Source: Microcoleus sp. bin48.metabat.b7b8b9.023 (GTDB lineage: Bacteria; Cyanobacteriota; Cyanobacteriia; Cyanobacteriales; Microcoleaceae). Taken from it: 64,000 nt of DNA. The notes below the pieces were generated by a model, which saw only the letters and a program-made list of their open reading frames with translations, had not been told where the DNA came from and did no database searches. Within the stretch, counting starts at the first letter, position 1; each line of letters opens with the position of its first letter. The stretch covers positions 53,289 through 117,288 of the forward strand of contig NZ_JAAFKG010000016.1 of assembly GCF_013299185.1 (NCBI RefSeq). The letters are read 5' to 3'. The translations under genes and the position numbers were made by a program. Shown here piece by piece: positions 38,860 to 47,713 of the stretch.

Positions 38860-40062
38860 TTAATGATTGTGTCCGTGCCCACCATGATTATGCCCATGAT
38901 CCCCGTGAGAATGACCGTGATCCCCATGATTATGCCCATGATCGCCATGAGAATGTACGTGATCGCGGACAACCAAATTCGGATTCACCGCCACTGCCAT
39001 TTCACTCAACAAGGCTTCAATCTGCGGATTAGCCCACTCTGCGGCCATTTTCAGGAACTCAGGATGGTCGTTTACGCAAGGCAATTTGCGGTAAGTAACT
39101 CCTTGACGCTGTTTCTGCAAACCCTCAATAATGTGGTCTACATCTAACAAAGTTTCGTGGTTTTCTGTCGCAAATCCGATCGGCATAAACACGATCGCAG
39201 TTGCACCCAAATCGATCAAATTCTTCGCAGCCAACGTCGCATCCGGCTGCGTCCATTCAATCAGCGGTGTGTCATGATTCAGCCAGCCCACCGAAATCAA
39301 AGGATAGCGATACATCAAACGTTCCCGCACGCGATCGTACAAAGCTTGACTTTCCACAATACCCGAAGTGAAGCCCTTCGCTTTGTGCGGACAACCGTGA
39401 TTCATCAGCACAATCCCAATCTGAGAAGGCAAATGCGCTACTGCTAAATCGTTCTTAATTTCTGCTTCAACCAAATCCGCCATTAGCTGGATGTAAGCCG
39501 GTTCATCGTAAAAAGAAGGAATGTAGCGCTGTCCAGTTACCCAATGTTCTTTGCCATCAAAGGTTTGTGCTAAAGCCTTGTTCACCTGTTCCACAGCAAT
39601 GCCACTGGTGAAAACAGAATCAACAACCAACAGCGGATAAATCAGAATTTTGTCAAATCCTTGTGCTTTAATTTGCGGGATTACTTGTTCCGGCAAAAAC
39701 GGCGCGCAAAAGTTAAAAGCTTTGAATACTTTTACTTTGTCGCCCCATTTCTCCTGCAAATTTTGCTCAATCCCAGCCCGTTGCTGTTCAAAAATTGCAT
39801 TGTGCGGCGACACAAATTGACCGTGTTGGTGATTCCATTCATGCAAGTCAAAAATTGCCAGAATCTTCGCCAGCGGTGGATAAATCCAATTCGGTACTGG
39901 CGCAAACTTTGCCGTCAGTAAGTTTAAAGCTTGTTCGTTGTAATTGGCAAAATCGTCGTAGCTTTCGACTTCGCCGTAACCCATCAGTAAGACAGCTACG
40001 CGATCGCTGTTTGCCGGGGCAGCAGATGTTTTGAATTCAATTTTTTCGGGAGAAGCAACCAC
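38860..40062 (-). CDS. Ferrochelatase-like protein with histidine-rich metal-binding tail
   Basis: A 400-residue member of the ferrochelatase/chelatase fold. N-terminal half: VAVLLMGYGEVESYDDF. C-terminal half: GIVLMNHGCPHKAKGF and MPIGFATENHETLLDVDHII, the last resembling the ferrochelatase F-x-S-D-x-x-E-T-L-x-E-x-D block with the conserved Glu. It is not the standard cyanobacterial HemH, whose N-terminus (VGVLLLNLGGPE) and C-terminal chlorophyll-binding-like segment are absent. The last 30 residues are His/Gly/Asp repeats (HGDHGHNHGDHGHSHGDHGH), a metal-storage-type tail. Function is inferred as metal handling or insertion; the substrate may not be protoporphyrin or iron. Confidence 0.8.
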   Translation of the reverse strand: MVASPEKIEFKTSAAPANSDRVAVLLMGYGEVESYDDFANYNEQALNLLTAKFAPVPNWIYPPLAKILAIFDLHEWNHQHGQFVSPHNAIFEQQRAGIEQNLQEKWGDKVKVFKAFNFCAPFLPEQVIPQIKAQGFDKILIYPLLVVDSVFTSGIAVEQVNKALAQTFDGKEHWVTGQRYIPSFYDEPAYIQLMADLVEAEIKNDLAVAHLPSQIGIVLMNHGCPHKAKGFTSGIVESQALYDRVRERLMYRYPLISVGWLNHDTPLIEWTQPDATLAAKNLIDLGATAIVFMPIGFATENHETLLDVDHIIEGLQKQRQGVTYRKLPCVNDHPEFLKMAAEWANPQIEALLSEMAVAVNPNLVVRDHVHSHGDHGHNHGDHGHSHGDHGHNHGGHGHNH

Positions 40063-40152
40063 TTTATATTCCTCAATTTGAATGATTTGGAGAGTCGCAG
40101 GAAGGATGAATAAGAATTGCGAAGAGAAACCCAGTTTCTAGACTCCCCGGAG

Positions 40153-40262
40153 ATCCCCCTAAATCCCCCTTAGGTCGGGGGACTTTGAGTAGACTCCTGT
40201 CCCCCCTCTTGCTCCCCTCCAAGGAGGGGCTGGGGGTGGGTTCTCTTTGCTAGGGGGGATCG
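40153..40262. repeat. Foldback repeat (CCCCTTAGGTCGGGG family)
   Basis: AGATCCCCCTAAATCCCCCT with TAGGTCGGGGGAC on the left, CTAGGGGGGATCGG on the right, and an inner hairpin CCCCTCCAAGGAGGGG. The rest of the 40063-40523 gap has no gene; an unconvincing small frame at 40270 was rejected. Confidence 0.7.
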
Positions 40263-40523
40263 GAATCTGATGGGAAAGGCAAGAGAATACGCCGCAGGGT
40301 CAGAGACAAAGAGCATTAAGTTTTATGTTTTCTTAAGACTTCCTCACCTTGTCTCCAGTTTCGGTGTATCGGAGCGTTCCCAGCGTTTATTTTGGGGGGA
40401 TATTCTTCAAGTACGACTCTGTTATCAGTTTAACATCCTATCCCCCTGCATAGCATATAATTAATTATGGTGTACAATAAAGTAAAGTTATGTTAAGCTC
40501 GTAATTAATTTTATGAAAGCACG

Positions 40524-41108
40524 ATGAGACTGGTAATTTGTCCCGGAATCCACGACCCAAAACTAACGGATTGTTTCCTAGAGAGACTTTCGGAAGTTTG
40601 GGGAGATGCAGAACCCCGGCAAAATACCCAAACATTTTACCCTGTCAAGATTTTTCCCGCTCATAAACATCCGCCTTTTTCAGCCATTGACATATTGCAC
40701 TTTTTGTGCAGCCAAGACTTAGCCGGAGAAAGTCTAGTATTTGTCAGCTTTTCGGCAGGAGTAGCCGGGGCGATCGGGGCAGCTTGGATGTGGCAGCAAA
40801 TCGGCGGCAAAGTTGGGGCATTTTTTGCCCTAGACGGCTGGGGAGTACCCCTAGGGGGCAATTTTCCCATCCACCGCATCAGCCACGATCGCTTCACACA
40901 CTGGAGCTCGGCAATTATCGGCAGCGGTGGAGACAGCTTTTACGCAGATCCAGCGATCGCACATTTGGATTTATGGCGCGAACCCCAAACGGCAAAAGGC
41001 TGGCAAATGGGCCAAACCTCCGCCGGGATTGAGAAAGCCGCACCCACAACCGCAGGCGCATTTTTAGTTCACTTATTGAAACATTACGGAGTCCAATCAG
41101 TTGTTTAA
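40524..41108 (+). CDS. Alpha/beta-hydrolase-like protein
   Basis: A 194-residue protein. The first strand RLVICPGIHDPKLTDCFLER and the nucleophile-elbow-like LVFVSFSAGVAGAIGAAWMW (about 70-90; S-x-S-A-G instead of G-x-S-x-G) suggest an alpha/beta-hydrolase fold, with a late His in ISHDRFTHWSS. Function unknown. The last 8 bases overlap the DUF3120 gene, indicating translational coupling on the plus strand. Confidence 0.7.
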   Translation: MRLVICPGIHDPKLTDCFLERLSEVWGDAEPRQNTQTFYPVKIFPAHKHPPFSAIDILHFLCSQDLAGESLVFVSFSAGVAGAIGAAWMWQQIGGKVGAFFALDGWGVPLGGNFPIHRISHDRFTHWSSAIIGSGGDSFYADPAIAHLDLWREPQTAKGWQMGQTSAGIEKAAPTTAGAFLVHLLKHYGVQSVV

Positions 41109-41823
41109 TTTTAATTTATTATCCTCAGGGATCGCACCTATTGTCACAGTTTCTCGCTTAGAAAATCCTCTTTCTTCAGGCAGAACAAACAGTATTAAAC
41201 AGTGGTTAATATTTAGCGCCTCAGCATTTTTAGTCTCAATTCCCGTCTTCGTGCAAGCACCATTAGTTCGCTTGTATCCAACCATCAGCTTGCTCTCAAC
41301 AATTCCCTGGTTCGTGCTCAGTTTAATCCTAATTTTCCGCCCCAAAACCCAAGTTTGGGGAGACTTATTATTAGGCTTTGCCGGATGTTGGCTGGCTGGT
41401 TCCATCTATTGGGGCTGGTTTAGATGGGAACCAATTTTGCACTTACCGATAGAATCAATTGGTTTGCCCTTTGCAATTTGGTGCTTGAACAAATCCTGGG
41501 GAAAAGTTGGAGCGTATTTTTATTTAGGTTCGCTATTAGGCACTGCTATTACTGACTTATATTTCTATTTAACTGGGTTGATGCCCTACTGGCGCAAAGT
41601 CATGCACGCAGAACCGGAATTTGCGATGCCGATTTTCCAAAGTGCGATCGGGCAAATTGACACTCCTTGGGGCATTGGTTGCGCTTTAGTTTTAATCGCT
41701 GTGTTGCTAACAGTCGGTTTGCTCAGTTTGCGCCCTACCCTGCACTGGCGCGCCTTCAGCGGAGCAGTTTTTAGCACGCTTTTGGTGGATGGTTTGTTTT
41801 GGTTGGCTGCTTCTGCGGCTTGA
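41101..41823 (+). CDS. DUF3120 membrane protein
   Basis: A 240-residue cyanobacterial integral membrane protein with about six hydrophobic segments (WLIFSASAFLVSIPVFVQAP, SLLSTIPWFVLSLILIF, LLLGFAGCWLAGSIYWGW, VGAYFYLGSLLGTAITDLYF, GIGCALVLIAVLLTVGLL, FSGAVFSTLLVDGLFWLAA). These match DUF3120, a conserved cyanobacterial/chloroplast-lineage family of unknown role. The start is a TTG, overlapping the previous gene by 8 bp; no better in-frame ATG exists before the first membrane helix. Confidence 0.85.
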   Translation: MFNFNLLSSGIAPIVTVSRLENPLSSGRTNSIKQWLIFSASAFLVSIPVFVQAPLVRLYPTISLLSTIPWFVLSLILIFRPKTQVWGDLLLGFAGCWLAGSIYWGWFRWEPILHLPIESIGLPFAIWCLNKSWGKVGAYFYLGSLLGTAITDLYFYLTGLMPYWRKVMHAEPEFAMPIFQSAIGQIDTPWGIGCALVLIAVLLTVGLLSLRPTLHWRAFSGAVFSTLLVDGLFWLAASAA

Positions 41824-41994
41824 GATTTTTGGAGATTTTCGATCGCAGAGGTGGGAAGATTGACGTGGCTGGACGCAGATTTTTTGATAAATCATTTGTA
41901 GTTGTAGGGTGCGTCAGTTTTCGGTTTAATACAAAAAATTTTGGTTTCTCAAATGACGCACCTTACTTGTTGTGGCTGGGTATTCTATTGTTTA

Positions 41995-42462
41995 TTATCC
42001 CCCGGTTCGCTTAATATAAGTCACAGGATAATCAGGATTGCTCGGATTGCCGATTAACCGCTGATTCTTACAATCCACAAGCAAATCCAATTTCTCCAAA
42101 ACCACTTGACCAATCAACACCTCATCACCTGTCACCAGAGCATCTTCGGTAGTCCTACGCCCCTCAATTTCAATTAATATAGCTTCCGTTACTCCTACGG
42201 TTTCTTGACGACCATCAGCATACTTAACAACTTGTTGTCCTATAATCCGTAAACCTAGCTGCTGTACCATTTCTGCTGAAATTACTAGGTAAACCGATCC
42301 TGTATCTACTAGAGCTTCTGTTTCGCACTCACGCAACAACCGAGGCGCGAGTAATCCACGACTAATTAGAGCTTCATCTATGGCATTTGTCAACTTTACC
42401 TGAGTCGTAACTGCCCCCATGTTCTTCATTCCATCCAATGCTAATTTATTTAATTCTTTCAT
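41995..42462 (-). CDS. Retropepsin-like clan AA aspartic protease
   Basis: A 155-residue protein with a retropepsin fold: CETEALVDTGSVYLVISAEM carries the D-T-G-S active site (about 51-54), and VLIGQVVLEKLDLLVDCKNQ (about 117-136) matches the second-half motif. These small proteases occur widely in cyanobacteria, often as solitary or toxin-antitoxin-like genes, and would dimerise to form the active site. ATG with AAAGGTAATTTAAT upstream; an alternative start 14 codons later (MGAVTTQV) is possible. Substrate unknown. Convergent with DUF3120. Confidence 0.82.
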   Translation of the reverse strand: MKELNKLALDGMKNMGAVTTQVKLTNAIDEALISRGLLAPRLLRECETEALVDTGSVYLVISAEMVQQLGLRIIGQQVVKYADGRQETVGVTEAILIEIEGRRTTEDALVTGDEVLIGQVVLEKLDLLVDCKNQRLIGNPSNPDYPVTYIKRTGG

Positions 42463-42578
42463 ATTAAATTACCTTTGAATCTTTCCCTGCTGACATTATA
42501 CGATTTCTGCTAACCAGACGCGATCGCCCTCGATCAACCCAGATTTTTTGAGATGAGTATTTAGTTAACAATGATGAG

Positions 42579-42607
42579 TTACAATCTAAAATCTAAAATC
42601 TAAAATC
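42579..42607. repeat. AAATCTA tandem heptamer repeat
   Basis: About four copies of TAAAATC ending just before the hydrolase start codon; STRR type. Confidence 0.75.
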
Positions 42608-42620
42608 CAAAATTGATATC

Positions 42621-43469
42621 ATGGCTTTCATTTCAGTTCGCGGTGTAGAACATTATTACGAGTGGATAACAGCAGGCAATAGCGCCCAACCCAGCGGCAA
42701 ACCAGTTATGGTATTTCTCCACGGCTGGGCTGGCTCAGCCCGCTACTGGGAAAGCACTGCACGGGCGATCGCCAATGACTTTGATTGTTTGCTGTACGAT
42801 ATGAGAGGTTTTGGTCGATCGCCCTTACCGCCATCACCTCCTGAGTCCAGTTACGAGCTTGAAACCTACGCCCACGACTTAGCCGAATTATTACAAACCC
42901 TGAATTTAAGCCGAGTCTTTCTGAATGCTCACTCTACAGGAGCATCCGTTGCTACTTTATTTCTCAACCTTTACCCCGAAAAAGTAGAAAAAGCCATTCT
43001 CACTTGCAGCGGCATTTTTGAATACGATGAGAAAGCCTTTACAACTTTTCACAAATTCGGCGGCTATGTGGTCAAATTTCGCCCGTCTTGGCTGGCTTCT
43101 ATCCCGTTTGTCGATCGCATCTTTATGGCTCGGTTTTTGCGCCGTTCCTTACCAACAGCCGTCAGTTTAGCATTTCTCAAGGATTTCTTAATGGCAGACG
43201 AGGAAGCTGCGATCGGTACAATGGTGACAGCAGTCAGCAAAAGAGCAGCCGAGGAAATGCCCCAGGAATTTGCACGGTTGAGCGTGCCCACACTGCTGGT
43301 AGCTGGAGAATTCGATAAAATTATCCCCGCCGTCATGGGAGAGCAAGCAGCCTCCCTGAGCAAAAAAGTAGAATTTGTTATAATTCCCAATACAGCTCAC
43401 TTTCCGATGCTGGAGGATGCCGCAACATATTTGCAGCTAATCCGAGACTTTTTGCCAGCAGCGGCATAG
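42621..43469 (+). CDS. Alpha/beta hydrolase
   Basis: A 282-residue alpha/beta hydrolase. VFLHGWAGSARYWES (oxyanion-hole HGW, about 31-45), LLYDMRGFGRSPL, the nucleophile elbow LNAHSTGASVATLFL (S in H-S-T-G-A, about 106), late Asp in VPTLLVAGEFDKIIP, and catalytic His in IPNTAHFPMLEDA (about 260). Substrate unknown; the fold covers haloperoxidase/esterase-like enzymes. Preceded by AATCTAAA tandem heptamers (42579-42607). Confidence 0.87.
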   Translation: MAFISVRGVEHYYEWITAGNSAQPSGKPVMVFLHGWAGSARYWESTARAIANDFDCLLYDMRGFGRSPLPPSPPESSYELETYAHDLAELLQTLNLSRVFLNAHSTGASVATLFLNLYPEKVEKAILTCSGIFEYDEKAFTTFHKFGGYVVKFRPSWLASIPFVDRIFMARFLRRSLPTAVSLAFLKDFLMADEEAAIGTMVTAVSKRAAEEMPQEFARLSVPTLLVAGEFDKIIPAVMGEQAASLSKKVEFVIIPNTAHFPMLEDAATYLQLIRDFLPAAA

Positions 43470-43577
43470 CTGAGTTATTGTTCATCCAATGTACGATCGG
43501 GGAAGCAAGCTTTTACAGCAGCTTTTGCTCCGATCTTAATTTTTAATTCCTAATTTCTTAAAGCGAAAGGTGGTATC

Positions 43578-44660
43578 ATGAACGACCTCGACCAATACTA
43601 TAGAGTGCTGGGACTATTACCGGGAGCTTCCCGAGAAGAAATTACTCAAGCCTACAAGGATTTAGCGTTCATTTGGCACCCCGATCGCATCCCTAAAGAT
43701 AATCCTAGATTACTCCAGAAAGCTGAAGAAAAGATTAAGGAAATTAATCAAGCTCGCGAACAGTTGCGATCGATTCAGCCAAGAGGTCAAAATCAGAACA
43801 CTCAGCACAAAAATACTCAGCACAAACACACCCAGCAACAAAACACCCAGCAACAAAACACCCAGCAACAAAACACCCAGCACAAACACACCCAGCAACA
43901 AAACACCCAGCAACCAAACACCCAGTACAGAAATACTCAGTATCAAAATACTCAGTATCAAAACACTCAGCAACAAAACACTCAATATAGAAACACCCAA
44001 CAACAAAACACCCAGCAACAAAACACTCAGTATAGAAACACCCAACAACAAAATACCCAGCAACAAAATACCCAGCAACAAAACACTCAGTACAGAAACA
44101 CCCAGCCACCACCAGCAACTCCAAAAGAACCGCGCTACTCTTCCGAGCCCTCTTCAGGAAATTATGCGGGAAATTATGCGGGAAATTATGGTGGAAACTA
44201 TGCTGCAAATCCGACTGGGCCTTATTCAGATGCGTCGCGCTACCAATCGCAGCAACCGCAGCCATCTCAGTCTTACCGCCAAGCTGCGCCGCAAGCTCCC
44301 GATTTGAGCGGTTCCAACTTCAAAGGAGCTTCTTTAAAAGAAAAGGATTTTTCTGGGAGAAACTTGAGCAATGCCAACCTGAGTGAAGCTGACTTAAGCG
44401 ATACTTTTCTGCACAACATCAACCTCACAGCGGCGAATTTGCAGAAAGCTAACTTGTTCAGGGCTAACCTATTGGGAGCTTGTTTGATTAATGCCAACTT
44501 GAGAGAAACCAACTTAATTGGAGCGGATTTGAGCGGTGCAGACTTGAGCGGTGCAGATTTGACGGGTGCTAAAATCGGTTATGGCGATCGCGTCATGGTA
44601 AAACTCACAGGAGCTAGATTAACAGGTACAATCTTGCCCGACGGTACCGTACACAGTTAA
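43578..44660 (+). CDS. J-domain protein with Asn-Thr-Gln repeats and pentapeptide-repeat tail
   Basis: A 360-residue protein of three parts. Residues about 5-68 are a DnaJ domain (YYRVLGLLPGASREEIT, IWHPDRIPKDN with the HPD motif). Residues about 73-177 are tandem pentads of the type NTQQQ, NTQHK, NTQYR, NTQYQ (about 20 copies of a 15-bp unit), a low-complexity Gln/Asn-rich stretch. After a Gly/Asn/Tyr-rich region (NYAGNYAGNYGGNYA), residues about 235-345 are pentapeptide repeats (ANLSEADLSDTFL, ADLSGADLSGADLTGA) forming a quadrilateral beta helix. The HPD motif should stimulate an Hsp70; the repeats could mediate assembly or client binding. Good ribosome-binding site AAAGGTGG. Confidence 0.88.
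   Translation: MNDLDQYYRVLGLLPGASREEITQAYKDLAFIWHPDRIPKDNPRLLQKAEEKIKEINQAREQLRSIQPRGQNQNTQHKNTQHKHTQQQNTQQQNTQQQNTQHKHTQQQNTQQPNTQYRNTQYQNTQYQNTQQQNTQYRNTQQQNTQQQNTQYRNTQQQNTQQQNTQQQNTQYRNTQPPPATPKEPRYSSEPSSGNYAGNYAGNYGGNYAANPTGPYSDASRYQSQQPQPSQSYRQAAPQAPDLSGSNFKGASLKEKDFSGRNLSNANLSEADLSDTFLHNINLTAANLQKANLFRANLLGACLINANLRETNLIGADLSGADLSGADLTGAKIGYGDRVMVKLTGARLTGTILPDGTVHS
43795..44108 (+). repeat. 15-bp tandem repeat encoding NTQ pentads
   Basis: About 20 units of CAACAAAACACCCAG-like sequence. Both antisense frames are also open here, which is an artefact of the repeat. Confidence 0.9.
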
Positions 44661-44756
44661 AGGATTGAGTTTTTCCTCAATTCTGAAGCCAAAAATCTAG
44701 TTTCGGCAAATTGTTACTCCCAACTTAGATAGTGTCACCCAAAACAACCCCCATAA

Positions 44757-44786
44757 AATAGGTTCGTAGTGAGGACTTTAGTCCTC
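44757..44786. repeat. Half copy of GTTCGTAGTGAGGAC palindrome
   Basis: AGGTTCGTAGTGAGGACTTT AGTCCTC without its inverted partner; a decayed member of the 16419 family. Confidence 0.6.
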
Positions 44787-44890
44787 TTCAAAGTTTTTTC
44801 ACACAAATATTCGCTGGGAGTCTTTAATATCGGTAACAAACCCGGTTTCTGGGTTCCCATGCGTAAGTCCTACTTTTTTGTGATAAATTG

Positions 44891-45334
44891 TTAGGAATTC
44901 GTTGTTGGTGGTAATTCGGTTGTCTCAGATTGAAACAAAAGTTTGCCCTCGCCGGGAACTAAAGTCTGGTAGAAAAACTTTTTACAACGATTGTGTTCAT
45001 CGGCAATTACTACTCGCGCCTCATGCCCGGTGCGAAATACCTCAGCGCGATCGCATTCTTCATAGGCAGCAATAATCACAAAATCTCCAGGATCGCACAA
45101 ATGAGATGCTGCACCATTGAGACAAATGATACCACTTCCCGGCTCTCCTGGCAACACATAGGTTGACAAGCGGTTCCCATTGCTAACATTCCAAATTTCC
45201 ACCTCCTGTAAAGGCAGAATTCCCACCTTATCGATCAATTCATTGTCAATGGTGACACTGCCTACATAATTAACATTTGCATCGGTTACGCGCACTCCAT
45301 GTAGCTTAGCGTGCATCAATCTAATTCTAGCCAT
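44891..45334 (-). CDS. panD: Aspartate 1-decarboxylase (pyruvoyl enzyme)
   Basis: A 147-residue PanD, which makes beta-alanine from aspartate for pantothenate and CoA synthesis. MARIRLMHAKLHGVRVTDAN with the self-cleavage site YVGSVTIDNELI (Gly24-Ser25, giving the pyruvoyl group), LPLQEVEIWNVSNGNRLSTY, ICLNGAASHLCDPGDFVIIA (catalytic-pocket region). Length 147 is slightly longer than E. coli PanD owing to a C-terminal tail (LVPGEGKLLFQSETTELP). It needs no metal. It stands alone between repeats. Confidence 0.94.
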   Translation of the reverse strand: MARIRLMHAKLHGVRVTDANVNYVGSVTIDNELIDKVGILPLQEVEIWNVSNGNRLSTYVLPGEPGSGIICLNGAASHLCDPGDFVIIAAYEECDRAEVFRTGHEARVVIADEHNRCKKFFYQTLVPGEGKLLFQSETTELPPTTNS

Positions 45335-45470
45335 TGTTTTTTTCCTGTACTGTATATGTCAGTCGATTTTGTATTTTATATTTTAGATTTACTTGCAGCA
45401 TTAAATTTGGGAGCTTGAACTTGAGTCTCGAATCTAAAATTGAAGAATTTCTACTGTCATATAACCAATA

Positions 45471-45578
45471 TATAGCGGTTCTCACAAAGATTCGCGGACG
45501 TTGTTGGGCTTGGGCCCTCTTGGTTTCAGCGGTTATACAACCTGCCAGTCATACCTCATCTTTTTGAGAAAGGCTATA
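45471..45578 (+). repeat. MITE-1, copy B (108 bp)
   Basis: TATAGCGGTTCTCACAAAGA ... TTGAGAAAGGCTATA. Same length as copy A; its last TATA is shared with the start of MITE-2 copy 2. Confidence 0.87.
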
Positions 45579-45680
45579 GCGATCGTAAATCATTTGTGAA
45601 CTTCTTCTTGCTCCCTCCCCGCGAGTTCGGGGAGGGTTGGGGTGGGGTAAAAAATCTATGACTCATTTACGATTGCTATA
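45575..45680. repeat. MITE-2, copy 2
   Basis: TATAGCGATCGTAAATCATT ... GATTGCTATA with inner hairpin CCCTCCCCGCGAGTTCGGGG; partner of 20046-20148. Adjacent to MITE-1 copy B with the TATA shared. Confidence 0.75.
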
Positions 45681-45722
45681 GCAAACAATTTTCTCTAAGA
45701 GTAGCTTACTGCATCCTTTCCT

Positions 45723-45870
45723 TCAGTGTACTACCTGGAATACTTCCATGTCATTGTCAAATCCTTGGATTTTCACACGCTTGAGGTAATTACCTGCTGG
45801 GAATTCTCGCTCAATTGTAACTGTTTTGATTGGGGTTAGTGGTTGCCACGCTGAATTAAGAATATCTATA
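45723..45870 (-). pseudogene. C-terminal gene remnant
   Basis: A minus-strand frame reads IDILNSAWQPLTPIKTVTIE then REFPAGNYLKRVKIQGFDND and MEVFQVVH before a stop, which looks like genuine coding sequence, but an in-frame stop lies just upstream and there is no start. Unknown family. The rest of 45680-46030 holds nothing else recognised. Confidence 0.35.
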
Positions 45871-46029
45871 GCCGGCTGCGAATTTTCCACTCCCAAAATC
45901 TACCCCAAGAAATGTACAGCAAGTTGGATCTGACTTTTCACCTTTTTAGGCTTTTGGGGGAGGCTTTTCTCACAATTATTATGTCAAAACTTGGAAAATT
46001 GATTGGGTTTGCAAACTAATAATTTTACA

Positions 46030-46326
46030 TATAGCGGTTCTCATAAAGATTCGCGGACGTTGTTGGGAAGAGAGCCCTTCTTGGTTTAAGTGGTTATATA
46101 GAACCCATTTGAGATCTTTTAAATCGCCGACGCTGGGGAGGATGAAGCATTTGGACATCAAACATCGGGTGAAAGATGAGGGATTTTCGCCCAAATGCTT
46201 CATCCCTACACCACGAAAGTTAATCTGTCTTTGATTGGCTGATGATTAAAAAGCTTGCAGCCTCAAAGATGTCAAATGGGTTATATAAGCTGTCAGTCAT
46301 ACCTCATCTTTTTGAGAAAAGCTATA
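46030..46326 (+). repeat. MITE-1, copy C, interrupted
   Basis: The left part (TATAGCGGTTCTCATAAAGA to TGGTTATATA, 46030-46100) and the right part (AGCTGTCAGTCATACCTCAT to AAAGCTATA, 46288-46326) are the two pieces of one MITE-1 copy, separated by a nested element. Confidence 0.85.
46101..46282. mobile_element. Nested 182-bp MITE inside MITE-1
   Basis: Terminal inverted repeats GAACCCATTTGAGATCTTTT and (inverted) AACCCATTTGACATCTTT; an inner hairpin GGATGAAGCATTTGG / CCAAATGCTTCATCC; flanked by ATATA at 46096-46100 and 46283-46287 (duplication could be only TA). Confidence 0.75.
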
Positions 46327-46370
46327 CTTAACGAGCTTGATTTTTTTTGATTGAACGCTTCGGTGATTGA

Positions 46371-47300
46371 TTATTTCCGGCGGCGCAACTTTCGTCCAGC
46401 AGCCAGCATAGCACCTCCCGCCATCAAACCTCCGACCGTCATCGGTTCTGGAACTGGCTCAGCTTCTACCATCTCCACAGAACTGTTTTTCATCACTACA
46501 GCTACCGATTCGGGAATTGTATCAGCTTTTATCGTTCCCACAGAACCGCCTTTAATAAATACAGCCGAATCAAAATTACCGTCGCCCACATCTTTCATGC
46601 GGATGCTGAGAACATTTGTCTGATTTTGCTTGAGCAAACCCTCAAACCCTAAAACTTTAGTAAAACCGTCTAGCTTAATGATGTTAGCAGCAATACCTGT
46701 CAAACTTGGGTTGTTAATATAGTCGGAGTGATCTGTAGAGCGATTATTTGGTTCTGGAACGAGATTATTAATCGTAACTGTTTTCCCGTCGCTCAATTTT
46801 GCTAAGTTACGACCATTCAGCAACAGTTCAAAATCGTCATTGTATTCAGAACCGCCGAACTCAGGAAACTCCTCTGAACCAAATACATACTCAAAAAACA
46901 ATTTTTCAGCAGTGTCGTCAGCAAAAAATCTGAGGTCTAGCTGAGTTAAATCCCCAGCTTCGCCCTTTACTCCAAAGTCCGTGTTTAGATCGCTGCCGTT
47001 GGTCATTAGGTTATGTTTCCGATTCTGGCCCGGTATATTGGTGACTTTGCCAGTGCTGAGAACAACGCCTGACTGCAAACCAAAAGGGTCATTAATAAAA
47101 GTACCAAAGGCAGCCTGATTTCCGGTAATTAAAACAGAGAAATCACTCAATCCTGCTATGTTATTTCCTAACAAATTATTTTTCAAAATCTCAGTGTTAT
47201 TAGTTGCCCCTACCGAAAATGCCATTACTGGTGATGCCAAAAAGCTCAGAGCAGCAGTCAAGGTAGCTGTTAAGGCAGCAATTTTGTGATAACTTATCAT
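46371..47300 (-). CDS. Choice-of-anchor L domain protein with PEP-CTERM anchor
   Basis: A 309-residue exported protein. Signal peptide (IAALTATLTAALSFLASPVMAFSV, cleavage after AxA about 27), a choice-of-anchor L domain (NNTEILKNNLLGNNIAGLSD, FGLQSGVVLSTGKV, FFEYVFGSEEFPEFGGSEYN with conserved acidic patch), and a C-terminal PEP-CTERM signal PVPEPMTVGGLMAGGAMLAA followed by GRKLRRRK. The tripartite tail predicts recognition by the exosortase system, giving surface/extracellular-matrix export. Promoter presumably in the 413-bp gap 47301-47713, where I see no other feature apart from an imperfect AAACCTGGTTTTT inverted repeat. Confidence 0.9.
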   Translation of the reverse strand: MISYHKIAALTATLTAALSFLASPVMAFSVGATNNTEILKNNLLGNNIAGLSDFSVLITGNQAAFGTFINDPFGLQSGVVLSTGKVTNIPGQNRKHNLMTNGSDLNTDFGVKGEAGDLTQLDLRFFADDTAEKLFFEYVFGSEEFPEFGGSEYNDDFELLLNGRNLAKLSDGKTVTINNLVPEPNNRSTDHSDYINNPSLTGIAANIIKLDGFTKVLGFEGLLKQNQTNVLSIRMKDVGDGNFDSAVFIKGGSVGTIKADTIPESVAVVMKNSSVEMVEAEPVPEPMTVGGLMAGGAMLAAGRKLRRRK

Positions 47301-47713
47301 ATATTTTTGTTTAAAAGACTAAGATTGTTTAATGTCTAAATTCATTTTTACATTAGATAAGCATCAATGTCTAGTGCCTTTACAATGACTTTACATATAC
47401 GTAATTTTACGGCTTGGATGGTTAATATTTTGGGTATTTCTTAGCAATTATTCAATCAATAAACTTCAGGATAAAATACTAATACCAAAATATACGTACA
47501 CAGACTAATAATTTGAGGAAGTAGGCACAGGATACCCAAGAAACCTGGTTTTTATGAGGTTTACGATCGCCCTTGACCAAAGATTTTGCTGAACAACCGG
47601 GGTTTTTGGGTAAATCCGCAATTGATATCAAGTGGGGTCGATCGACCTCACCTGATATCAAAACTAATGACTGATGACAAATGACTGATGACTTCTTGAC
47701 TAATGACCGATCG
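47301..47713. other. Intergenic gap
   Basis: Between the PEP-CTERM gene and ggt (both minus strand). No gene seen; contains imperfect inverted repeats of the AACCGGGTTTTT kind at about 47530-47620 and ATATACGTA twice. Confidence 0.5.

Noticed and set aside
40270..40464. 64-codon frame after the foldback repeat
   Set aside because: No homology-like features; it lies in repeat-derived DNA.
43710..44265. Antisense open frames over the J-domain gene
   Set aside because: Low-complexity translations created by the 15-bp repeat; no start signals.
45979..46203. Frame with MKHLGENPSS
   Set aside because: It is part of the nested MITE and its hairpin.
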